Positions 1-5,459 of a stretch of 6,618 nucleotides of DNA are shown here, one piece after another (positions within the stretch are counted from its first letter, which is position 1; each line of letters begins with the position of its first letter). The notes under the pieces were generated by a model, which was not told where the DNA came from, ran no database searches, and was given only the letters and a program-made list of their open reading frames with translations. Origin of the DNA: an uncultured Ruminococcus sp. (GTDB lineage Bacteria; Bacillota; Clostridia; Oscillospirales; Ruminococcaceae); NCBI GenBank assembly GCA_900554975.1, contig USJI01000065.1, forward strand, positions 1 through 6,618. Direction: 5' to 3'. The translations under genes were made by a program, and so were the position numbers.

Positions 1-17
1 ATAATTTTCTTCTCCTT
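1..17 (-). promoter_or_regulatory. Ribosome binding site of a gene cut off at the left edge
   Basis: On the minus strand an AAGGAG sequence (complement of 12-17) lies about 28 bp past the malQ stop codon. Nine bases later the window ends in AT, which would complete an ATG if the next base outside is G. No terminator is visible between malQ and this site. I infer a following gene in the same transcript as malQ; its identity cannot be seen. Confidence 0.4.
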
Positions 18-45
18 ATTACAAAATAAAATTCAGAAATTATTC

Positions 46-1521
46 TTATCTGTTATACATTTTATTAAGCTTTAAAATTCTTTTTGCCATTTTGTCTGTA
101 AAATCACTTTCATGCGTTCTGAACTGCCAGTTGCAGCCGAGAGTCGAAGGAGTATTCATTCTGCATGACGCATCAGAATTAAGGAAATCCTGCATCTGTG
201 CAACGGCTATTTCAGCAACGCTTCCCCATGCCGCTCTTATAATGCCTTTCGGAATATCCTTTTTCTTCTTTGTATTTATATAAGCCATACAGTATTTTAT
301 TGTATCAGATGACTGCGAAGCTATCCAGCCCTTGAGCGTGTCATTGTCATGCGTACCCGTATATGCTATGCAGTTTGAAGTCGTGAAGTTATGCGGAAGA
401 TGTTCGCTTTCTCCGCCTTCACCGAATGCAAACTGAAGAACTTTCATTCCCGGATAACCGACAGCGTCAAGCATTTGTCTTACATCATCTGTTATGAATC
501 CGAGGTCTTCAGCAATAATATTAAGCTTTCCGAGTTCCTTTTCAGCTGTCTTGAAAAGTTCCGCACCCGGACCTTTTTTCCATTCGCCCTTTTCAGCAGT
601 CTTATTGCCATAAGGAATTGAATAGTAACTTTCAAAACCCCTGAAATGGTCAATTCTTACGATATCGTATACAGAAGCTGAAAATTTCAGTCTTTCAATC
701 CACCATTTGTATCCTGTTTTCTTATGGTATTCCCAATCGTAAAGCGGATTTCCCCAAAGCTGACCTGTAACTGCAAAATCGTCCGGAGGACAGCCTGCAA
801 CAGCTTGCGGTTTTTTGTTCTTGTCAAACTGGAATAGCTCCGGAGTTGCCCATGCCTCAACGCTGTCATAAGAAACATAAATAGGCATATCGCCGATTAT
901 TTCTATTCCCTTGTCATTTGCATACTTTTTAAGGTTTGCCCACTGTCTGAAAAATTTGTACTGTATAAATTTGAAAAATTCAGTTTCCCTTGAAAGTTCA
1001 TCTGCCGCCTTTTCAAGAGCGTCCTTATCCCTTGCGGCAAGCTTTTTATCCCATTCATACCATGGCTTTCCGCCGTTTTTGAATTTAAGTGCCATAAACA
1101 GAGCGTAATCATCAAGCCACGACTTGTTTTTCTCAACAAAATCATGGTATCTTTTTGAAATATCACGTCTGTAAGTCTTGTAAGCCTGTCGTAAAACTTT
1201 GAAGCAGTTTTCATATATAAGGCTGTAATTTACCTGACGTTCATTATCCTGCCACTTTATTTCCTCGTAATCCGACTTCTTTATAAGTCCCTCACGCTTT
1301 AAAGTTTCAAAATCAATAAAATAAGGATTTCCGGCATAAACCGAAAATGACTGATAAGGCGAATCCCCGTAGCTTGTCGGCGACAAAGGAAGAATCTGCC
1401 AGCATTTCACTCCCGCATTTACAAGATAATCAACAAAGTCATATGCGGACTTTCCCATCTTGCCTATGCCATACTGTGAGGGGAGGCTTGAAATATGCAT
1501 AAGAATACCGCTTTTTCTCAT
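46..1521 (-). CDS. malQ: 4-alpha-glucanotransferase (amylomaltase, GH77)
   Basis: This cytoplasmic enzyme of glycoside hydrolase family 77 moves alpha-1,4-glucan segments between maltodextrins, so that maltose and short dextrins become substrates for a phosphorylase. The 491-residue protein has the usual length of the short bacterial type. The N-terminus RKSGILMHISSLPS and the SYGDSPYQS segment (50-59) are typical. IIGDMPIYV (208-216) and the VAGCPPDDF loop (241-249) follow. The catalytic set is complete: nucleophile D291 in VRIDHFRGF, acid/base E338 in IIAEDLG, and D392 in GTHDND, close to D293/E340/D395 of Thermus aquaticus amylomaltase. The start at 1521 is chosen because GGAG (complement of 1528-1531) sits 6 bases upstream and homology begins there. 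The open frame runs on to 1677, but that extension covers the promoter and is not family-like. It diverges from the small membrane gene and probably continues into a gene beyond the left edge. Confidence 0.96.
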   Translation of the reverse strand: MRKSGILMHISSLPSQYGIGKMGKSAYDFVDYLVNAGVKCWQILPLSPTSYGDSPYQSFSVYAGNPYFIDFETLKREGLIKKSDYEEIKWQDNERQVNYSLIYENCFKVLRQAYKTYRRDISKRYHDFVEKNKSWLDDYALFMALKFKNGGKPWYEWDKKLAARDKDALEKAADELSRETEFFKFIQYKFFRQWANLKKYANDKGIEIIGDMPIYVSYDSVEAWATPELFQFDKNKKPQAVAGCPPDDFAVTGQLWGNPLYDWEYHKKTGYKWWIERLKFSASVYDIVRIDHFRGFESYYSIPYGNKTAEKGEWKKGPGAELFKTAEKELGKLNIIAEDLGFITDDVRQMLDAVGYPGMKVLQFAFGEGGESEHLPHNFTTSNCIAYTGTHDNDTLKGWIASQSSDTIKYCMAYINTKKKKDIPKGIIRAAWGSVAEIAVAQMQDFLNSDASCRMNTPSTLGCNWQFRTHESDFTDKMAKRILKLNKMYNR

Positions 1522-1536
1522 AATTTTCTCCATTCC

Positions 1537-1554
1537 GCTGTATCGGAATACAGC
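1537..1554 (-). promoter_or_regulatory. Perfect inverted repeat in the malQ leader
   Basis: GCTGTAT and ATACAGC form a perfect 7-bp inverted repeat around a 4-base centre. It lies between the predicted malQ transcription start (near 1557) and its ribosome binding site, so it would sit at the very 5' end of the mRNA. It could be a repressor operator just downstream of the promoter (a sugar-responsive LacI-type regulator is one guess) or a 5' RNA hairpin that stabilises the transcript. The sequence alone does not decide. Confidence 0.55.
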
Positions 1555-1563
1555 ATAATAAAA

Positions 1564-1592
1564 ATTATAAAATAATATAATGTTTTTCGCAA
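1564..1592 (-). promoter_or_regulatory. Predicted malQ promoter
   Basis: On the minus strand TTGCGA (complement of 1587-1592, 4 of 6 consensus) is followed after 17 bp by a perfect TATAAT (complement of 1564-1569). Transcription would start near 1557, giving a leader of about 36 bases. A second TATAAT on the plus strand at 1576-1581 lies inside the spacer and could serve the divergent gene, but it lacks a good -35 box. Confidence 0.6.
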
Positions 1593-1637
1593 AGCCATAT
1601 GTATAAAAAGTTTTGCCGAATGCATAATAAATCAGGT

Positions 1638-1645
1638 AAGGAGGT
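1638..1645 (+). promoter_or_regulatory. Strong ribosome binding site that decides a TTG start
   Basis: AAGGAGGT matches the anti-Shine-Dalgarno sequence over eight bases. It ends 7 bases before a TTG codon at 1653. The in-frame ATG codons further upstream (1599 and 1620) have no such site, so the TTG is the likely start. Confidence 0.8.
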
Positions 1646-1652
1646 GTCGCAT

Positions 1653-2039
1653 TTGAAAGCAATCGGAATACGGACACTGGTCTTTCTTACCGGCTGTTTC
1701 GTATACAGTCTTCTCGAAGTTTCCACAAGGGGATTTACTCACTGGACAATGACCCTTACCGGCGGATTTGTCCTGACAGTAATCTACGAAATGCACACAA
1801 GGCTTGAAAATACTCCGCTCTGGCAGAAATGTATTCTCGGGGCGGTCATCATAACCTCTGCTGAATTCACAGTCGGGGTAATAGTTAATATAATGCTCGG
1901 CTGGAACGTCTGGGATTATTCTGATATGCCGTATAACGTCCTGGGTCAGATATGCCTTCCGTTTACTGTTTTGTGGTTCTTTCTCTGCATTCCGGCAAAT
2001 TTCGTGTGCAGCAGGATCAGCCGGCGGCTGAGCGGCTGA
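1653..2039 (+). CDS. Small four-helix membrane protein, CmpB / putative ABC-transporter type IV family
   Basis: A 128-residue integral membrane protein with four predicted hydrophobic helices at about 4-22, 31-47, 58-82 and 96-117, and a short basic C-terminus (RISRRL). The segments LEVSTRGFTHWTMTLTGG (21-38) and LGWNVWDYSDMPYNVLGQ (82-99) look like the conserved parts of the family annotated as putative ABC-transporter type IV (PF06541, formerly a DUF), which is common in Clostridia. The family label comes from recall of those motifs. No ATPase partner or nucleotide-binding motif is nearby, so a transport role is unproven. Translation most likely starts at TTG 1653, set by the ribosome binding site at 1638-1645. 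It diverges from malQ; a possible -10 box lies at 1576-1581 without a clear -35. No terminator directly follows; the hairpin at 2178-2215 is the first candidate. Confidence 0.8.
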   Translation: MKAIGIRTLVFLTGCFVYSLLEVSTRGFTHWTMTLTGGFVLTVIYEMHTRLENTPLWQKCILGAVIITSAEFTVGVIVNIMLGWNVWDYSDMPYNVLGQICLPFTVLWFFLCIPANFVCSRISRRLSG

Positions 2040-2177
2040 AAATATTACACAGTATTATTATAACACTATTCATTATCATTTATCAAGCGAATTTGAGTAT
2101 TTTTAATCAATTAAACAGGATTTTTCGGATTTTTTACACAAAAATTTACTTTTATCAGTATTTTTGAAGATTATCAT
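2040..2177. other. AT-rich gap with spaced A/T tracts
   Basis: No credible gene is seen here. The stretch is strongly AT-rich and carries T or A tracts centred near 2102, 2123, 2132, 2143, 2152 and 2163, roughly one helical turn apart or a multiple of it. This could make the DNA upstream of the purA promoter curved. It also forms the 3' untranslated region of the small membrane gene. Confidence 0.4.
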
Positions 2178-2215
2178 AAAAAAACGGCAATTTCCCTTGA
2201 AATACCGTTTTTTTT
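2178..2215. terminator. Bidirectional-looking intrinsic terminator upstream of purA
   Basis: A run of seven A (2178-2184) leads into ACGG, which pairs with CCGT at 2205-2208. An inner stem pairs ATTTC (2190-2194) with GAAAT (2199-2203) around a CCTT loop, with a small C-A / A internal loop between the two stems. Eight T follow (2208-2215). It should stop transcripts of the upstream membrane gene and, read the other way, has the A run as a U tail. The -35 box of purA lies inside it. Confidence 0.8.
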
Positions 2216-2225
2216 CTGATATAAT
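2197..2225 (+). promoter_or_regulatory. Predicted purA promoter with extended -10
   Basis: TTGAAA (2197-2202, 5 of 6 consensus) is followed by a 17-bp spacer and TATAAT (2220-2225), preceded by TGA, which gives the extended -10 form TGnTATAAT. Transcription would begin near 2232 with a leader of about 47 bases. The -35 box overlaps the loop and right arm of the terminator at 2178-2215. Confidence 0.85.
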
Positions 2226-2232
2226 AGAATGT

Positions 2233-2251
2233 GTATGCACAGCAAGCATAC
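2233..2251 (+). promoter_or_regulatory. Small hairpin at the predicted 5' end of purA mRNA
   Basis: GTATGC (2233-2238) and GCATAC (2246-2251) form a perfect 6-bp inverted repeat around a 7-base loop, right at the predicted transcription start. It has no T run, so it is not a terminator. It may protect the mRNA 5' end or act as an operator. I see no purine riboswitch; the leader is too short for one. Confidence 0.45.
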
Positions 2252-2278
2252 CTAAAACTATTGAAAAGAGGAAAAAAA

Positions 2279-3553
2279 ATGCCTGCAAATATTGTTGTCG
2301 GAACTCAATGGGGCGACGAAGGAAAAGGTAAAATCATAGACATTCTTGCTTCAAGGGCTGATGTTGTAGTTCGTTCACAGGGCGGTAATAACGCCGGTCA
2401 TACTGTTGTTAACAACGGTGAAGTATACAAGCTCCACCTTATCCCTTCAGGTATCCTTTACCCTGATAAGCTTTGTCTTATCGGTGCTGGTGTTGTTTTA
2501 GACCCTAAGGATTTCACAGGAGAACTCAGATCTCTCCATGAAAGAGGAATCTCAACAGATAATCTTAAAATTGACCCGAGAGCACACGTTGTTATGCCTT
2601 GGCACATTATCCTTGACGGACTTTCTGAAAAGTTCAGAGGAAACTCAGACATCGGTACTACAAAAAGAGGTATAGGCCCTACATACATGGACAAGTATGA
2701 ACGCTGCGGAATCAGAGTTTATGACCTTGTTCATCCTGAAGTTTTTGCTGAAAAAGCAAGATCAACAGGTGCTTTGAAAAACAAGATTATAACAGAAGTT
2801 TACGGCGGTGAAGCTGTTGACATAGAAGCTGTTATCAAAGAATACAATGAATACGGAAAAATTCTTGCTCCGTTTGTTGATGATGTTTCAGTTCTTACAT
2901 ATGATGCCGACAAATCCGGAAAAACTATTATGTTTGAAGGTGCACAGGCAACACTTCTCGATATAGATTTCGGTACATATCCTTATGTTACTTCATCACA
3001 TCCGCTTTCTGCCGGAGTATGCGTCGGAACAGGCATAGGTCCGAGAATGATAACAAACATCATCGGTGTTGCAAAGGCTTATACAACAAGAGTCGGAAAA
3101 GGTCCTTTCCCGACAGAACTTGATGACGAAATCGGCGACAAGATAAGAACAGTCGGCGGTGAATTCGGTACAACAACAGGCAGACCAAGAAGAACAGGCT
3201 GGTTTGACGCTGTTATCGTTAAGCATTCTGTAAGAGTAAACGGTCTGGACGGTCTTGCTATCAACAAGCTTGACACACTCTGCGGACTCGGAACTCTTAA
3301 AATATGCGTAGGATACAAAATGCCGGACGGAAGCATTATAAACAACTTCCCTCCTACTCTGGAAGAACTCGCAGGCTGTCAGCCGATATATGAAGAAGCT
3401 GAAGGCTTTACAGAAGATATCACAGGATGCAGAAGCTTTGATGAACTTCCTGAAAACTGCAAAAAGTATATAAGCCGTCTGGAAGAACTCTGCGGCTGTC
3501 GTGTTGCAATGATAGGTGTAGGTCCTGACAGAAGCCAGATAATCGAAAGATAA
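2279..3553 (+). CDS. purA: Adenylosuccinate synthetase
   Basis: Catalyses the GTP-dependent joining of IMP and aspartate to adenylosuccinate, the first committed step from IMP to AMP, in the cytoplasm. The 424-residue protein has the normal family length. The nucleotide-binding signature QWGDEGKGK (10-18) holds catalytic D13, and NNAGHTVV (37-44) holds H41, both at the same numbers as in E. coli PurA. GIGPTYMDK (131-139) is the second family signature. Further conserved blocks are FEGAQATLLDID (219-230), TTRVGKGPFPTE (269-280), TTGRPRRTGWFD (299-310, aspartate/IMP loop), NKLD (329-332) and VGPDRSQ (414-420). The start at 2279 is set by AGAGG at 2267-2271; an in-frame GTG at 2231 falls at the transcription start and is rejected. 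Codon choice (many GTT, GCT, CTT, ATC and AAC) differs from the neighbours and suits high expression. It is a single-gene unit converging with the Nudix gene. Confidence 0.98.
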   Translation: MPANIVVGTQWGDEGKGKIIDILASRADVVVRSQGGNNAGHTVVNNGEVYKLHLIPSGILYPDKLCLIGAGVVLDPKDFTGELRSLHERGISTDNLKIDPRAHVVMPWHIILDGLSEKFRGNSDIGTTKRGIGPTYMDKYERCGIRVYDLVHPEVFAEKARSTGALKNKIITEVYGGEAVDIEAVIKEYNEYGKILAPFVDDVSVLTYDADKSGKTIMFEGAQATLLDIDFGTYPYVTSSHPLSAGVCVGTGIGPRMITNIIGVAKAYTTRVGKGPFPTELDDEIGDKIRTVGGEFGTTTGRPRRTGWFDAVIVKHSVRVNGLDGLAINKLDTLCGLGTLKICVGYKMPDGSIINNFPPTLEELAGCQPIYEEAEGFTEDITGCRSFDELPENCKKYISRLEELCGCRVAMIGVGPDRSQIIER

Positions 3554-3577
3554 TTTTAAAACAGTTCTGATACAGAA

Positions 3578-3616
3578 AAAGAGTGCAGCCGCAAAAGCGG
3601 TTACACTCTTTCTTTT
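3578..3616. terminator. Shared bidirectional terminator of purA and the Nudix gene
   Basis: AAAGAGTG (3578-3585) pairs with CACTCTTT (3604-3611), and CCGC (3589-3592) pairs with GCGG (3597-3600) around an AAAA loop; in between are one A-T pair, one G-T wobble and one C/A mismatch. TTTT follows at 3613-3616 on the plus strand, and AAAAA at 3576-3580 gives a U tail for the minus strand. The right arm includes the last two sense codons and the stop codon of the Nudix gene. Confidence 0.9.
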
Positions 3617-4014
3617 ATTGCATTTTTTGCTTTGTTGACGATCACACGGTCATTTTCATATGTCAGGATATTGACAGCATATCCTATATCAACCCATCTG
3701 ATCTCAGCAATTTCCTCCTCCTGAGGAACATAATCAAAATTTTTGGCTTTTGCAAGAAAATAGACAACAACCTTATTGGTATCCTTTTTGGGAGAATATG
3801 AAACCGTTTCTCTGAATGTAGGATCCAAAATAACATCAATTCCGGTTTCTTCCATGATTTCTCTCTGGGCAGTTTCAAGCTCGGTTTCATTGCCTTCAAC
3901 GTGACCTTTAGGAAATGACCAGTGTCCGCTGTTAACGTGCTTTATAAGCAGAATCTCTGTATTTCCGTGGGATTTGCGATAGACGATCGCCCCGCAGGAT
4001 TTCTCATGAAGCAT
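3601..4014 (-). CDS. Nudix hydrolase, probably Ap4A-hydrolase-like
   Basis: A 137-residue single-domain cytoplasmic protein that hydrolyses nucleoside diphosphates linked to another group. The complete Nudix box GX5EX7REUXEEXGU runs from G37 to I59 (G37, E43, R51, E52, E55, E56, G58), with the metal-binding glutamates intact. The lead-in HWSFPKGHVEGNETELETA and the N-terminal SCGAIVYRK resemble the asymmetrical bis(5'-nucleosyl)-tetraphosphatase branch (NUDT2-like), so alarmone or dinucleotide clean-up is a reasonable guess; the true substrate cannot be read from sequence. YFLAKA (85-90) and EIAEIRWVDI (101-110) are typical later strands. The ATG at 4014 is preceded 8 bases upstream by AAAGGA. 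A second upstream ATG at 4021 is out of frame. The gene converges on purA and shares its terminator. Confidence 0.92.
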   Translation of the reverse strand: MLHEKSCGAIVYRKSHGNTEILLIKHVNSGHWSFPKGHVEGNETELETAQREIMEETGIDVILDPTFRETVSYSPKKDTNKVVVYFLAKAKNFDYVPQEEEIAEIRWVDIGYAVNILTYENDRVIVNKAKNAIKERV

Positions 4015-4052
4015 ATTCCATATCCTTTCTGATTATTTTATTTACTGGAAAT

Positions 4053-4081
4053 ATTATATCATATTTTTTCGTCCTTGTCCA
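4053..4081 (-). promoter_or_regulatory. Predicted Nudix gene promoter with extended -10
   Basis: On the minus strand TGGACA (complement of 4076-4081, 5 of 6 consensus) is followed by a 17-bp spacer and a perfect TATAAT (complement of 4053-4058), preceded by TGA for an extended -10. Transcription would start near 4046, about 32 bases before the ATG. The -35 box overlaps the short palindrome TTGTCCACAA at 4075-4084. Confidence 0.85.
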
Positions 4082-4102
4082 CAACTTTTCCCCGATTATT
4101 AT

Positions 4103-4131
4103 TTGACTAATTGTCAGAAATGATATATAAT
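4103..4131 (+). promoter_or_regulatory. Predicted CPBP-protease gene promoter
   Basis: TTGACT (4103-4108, 5 of 6 consensus), a 17-bp spacer and a perfect TATAAT (4126-4131). Transcription would start near 4138, about 33 bases before the ATG. An imperfect operator-like repeat TGAC-TAATT-GTCA spans 4104-4116. The -35 box lies 21 bp from the divergent Nudix -35 box. Confidence 0.8.
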
Positions 4132-4170
4132 TATATTTATTATTCGTTTTATGAAATAAGGAGGCATTTT

Positions 4171-5352
4171 ATGGATTTTTTTGAAAATGAAATACCGCAG
4201 GAAGAATTTCAGAATCAGGCAAAATTTCATTCTTATGACAGAAAATATGTAAAGCCTGTTGACCCATATAACCCTTTTGATAATCCGACAGAAAATCCCG
4301 AATATAACCATGATTACGGCGAGGTAGTCCCTCAGATTGCCATTCCCGGCTGCGAACTTCCGTTCATTCCGGGCAAAGAGGAAAAAAAGAAAATAAGAAA
4401 TTCGTATAACATTGCAGGAGGCGGAATACTGCTCCACATTGCCTCATCGGTTGTAATTGCGAATATTTTATATGTCATTGCAATGATGATAATAATCGGC
4501 ATAAACGGAATAAGCATAAGTGATGCTTTCCGGAACAGGGCTGATGATATTTCAGCCATAATAGACAACACCTCAATATTTCCGGGAATAACCCTTATAA
4601 GCTATCTGGCGGCAAATCTTCTTGCATTCTTTATAGGATGCAGATTTGCAGGTACAAAACCTTCCTCTCTTTTCCGGACAAAAAATCTGAAAGTTTCAGA
4701 TATAATCTGCTATGCCGTTATTGGTCTGTTTGTACAGCGTGTTGCCGCAATTGCCCTGACAGCACTCATGCAGCTTCTTCCGAACGCTGACCTCATCGGC
4801 AATTCACAGGTAATATCATACAGCGGAGCAAAAGCACTAATCATATCAACCTGCTACACCTGTATAATCGCTCCCGTCACAGAAGAACTTCTTTACAGGG
4901 GTTTCATAATGAATACATTTTCAAGGGTAAGCCAGCGTTTTGCAATACTTATCAGTGCATTTTTCTTCGGCATCTCTCATGGAAATGCGGCACAGTTCGT
5001 ACTGGCCTTTCTCCTTGGAATATTCATGGGATATATTGACATAAAGCATAATTCCGTTCTGCCGTCAATATTTGTGCATTTCTTCGTAAACTGTTTTGCC
5101 GGTCTTTCGGGAATTGTAACAACATATGCGGGAGAAGGCTCAGTATTATTGGGCTTATTTGGCTTTGTATCAGTTATACTGTTTATAGCCGGACTTGTGC
5201 TTTTCATTCTGTTTGCACGAAAAAACACCATGCCGAAAATGACAATACATCAGCAGTTCAGATGTGGGAAAATCGCACTGACCTCTCCCACAACGATAAT
5301 CAGCGGAATAATATACATCATTCTCTTTGCCGTAACAACATTTTCTTCATGA
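4171..5352 (+). CDS. CPBP (Abi) family intramembrane glutamic protease homologue
   Basis: A 393-residue multi-spanning membrane protein of the CPBP/Abi family (PF02517), relatives of the CAAX protease Rce1. All three motifs are present: EELLYR (E238, E239, R243), FGISH (F266 to H270) and HFFVN (H303 to N307), the glutamates and histidines forming the active site in characterised members. About eight or nine hydrophobic segments lie near 86-110, 138-158, 176-203, 219-236, 256-270, 273-291, 294-312, 324-349 and 374-391. An unusual feature is the first 80 residues, which are hydrophilic, rich in Pro, Asn, Asp, Glu and Tyr, and lie before the first helix. Substrate is unknown; in bacteria such proteins are linked to peptide maturation, immunity or stress, and no bacteriocin gene is seen nearby. 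The start at 4171 follows AAGGAGG (4158-4164) by 6 bases; the frame is open back to 4111, but that part holds the promoter. Confidence 0.93.
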   Translation: MDFFENEIPQEEFQNQAKFHSYDRKYVKPVDPYNPFDNPTENPEYNHDYGEVVPQIAIPGCELPFIPGKEEKKKIRNSYNIAGGGILLHIASSVVIANILYVIAMMIIIGINGISISDAFRNRADDISAIIDNTSIFPGITLISYLAANLLAFFIGCRFAGTKPSSLFRTKNLKVSDIICYAVIGLFVQRVAAIALTALMQLLPNADLIGNSQVISYSGAKALIISTCYTCIIAPVTEELLYRGFIMNTFSRVSQRFAILISAFFFGISHGNAAQFVLAFLLGIFMGYIDIKHNSVLPSIFVHFFVNCFAGLSGIVTTYAGEGSVLLGLFGFVSVILFIAGLVLFILFARKNTMPKMTIHQQFRCGKIALTSPTTIISGIIYIILFAVTTFSS

Positions 5353-5375
5353 GCAAATTTATTTCTGAATTATTC

Positions 5376-5413
5376 AGGGGACACTCTCTTATGCAGAGTA
5401 TCCCCTCTTTTTT
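5376..5413 (+). terminator. Intrinsic terminator of the CPBP gene
   Basis: AGGGGA (5376-5381) pairs with TCCCCT (5401-5406) and ACTCT (5383-5387) with AGAGT (5395-5399), with one C/A mismatch and a 7-base loop. Six T follow at 5408-5413. It begins 23 bp after the stop codon. No comparable U tail exists for the minus strand. Confidence 0.92.
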
Positions 5414-5424
5414 AAGCCAACTGA

Positions 5425-5458
5425 AACAGGGACGCCCGAAAACGTCCCTGTTGTTTTT
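5425..5458 (+). terminator. Second hairpin between the convergent genes
   Basis: AACAGGGACG (5425-5434) and CGTCCCTGTT (5443-5452) form a perfect 10-bp stem around an 8-base loop. GTTTTT follows on the plus strand (5453-5458), making it a back-up terminator for the CPBP gene. It starts 7 bp beyond the PocR-MCP stop codon, so it probably also ends that transcript, though only TTTC follows the stem on the minus strand. Confidence 0.8.
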
Positions 5459-5459
5459 C

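Noticed and set aside
391..621. Plus-strand frame of 76 codons inside malQ
   Set aside because: Antisense shadow of a clearly conserved enzyme; no ribosome binding site or recognisable domain.
1522..1677. N-terminal extension of the malQ frame
   Set aside because: It covers the predicted promoter and leader, has no ribosome binding site and does not resemble GH77 N-termini; the frame is open only because the region is AT-rich.
2012..2038. Terminator in the GC-rich end of the small membrane gene
   Set aside because: CAGCC/GGCTG can pair, but A-rich sequence rather than a T run follows and the stem is coding.
1952..2167. Plus-strand frame overlapping the end of the small membrane gene
   Set aside because: Starts inside that gene in another frame, and its tail is a translation of the AT-rich gap.
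2226..2278. Purine riboswitch or PurR box upstream of purA
   Set aside because: The leader is only about 47 bases and lacks the conserved three-way junction; no clear CCGAAC-type PurR box is seen, only a weak CGAA at 2086-2089.
2103..2288. Minus-strand frame across the purA promoter
   Set aside because: It runs through the terminator and promoter of purA and encodes low-complexity sequence; no plausible start site.
2996..3345. Minus-strand frames opposite purA
   Set aside because: Shadows of a highly conserved coding sequence, without initiation signals.
4171..5352. Phage-abortive-infection (Abi) defence system
   Set aside because: The family name Abi is historical; no other defence, phage or toxin gene lies nearby, so a defence role is not supported.
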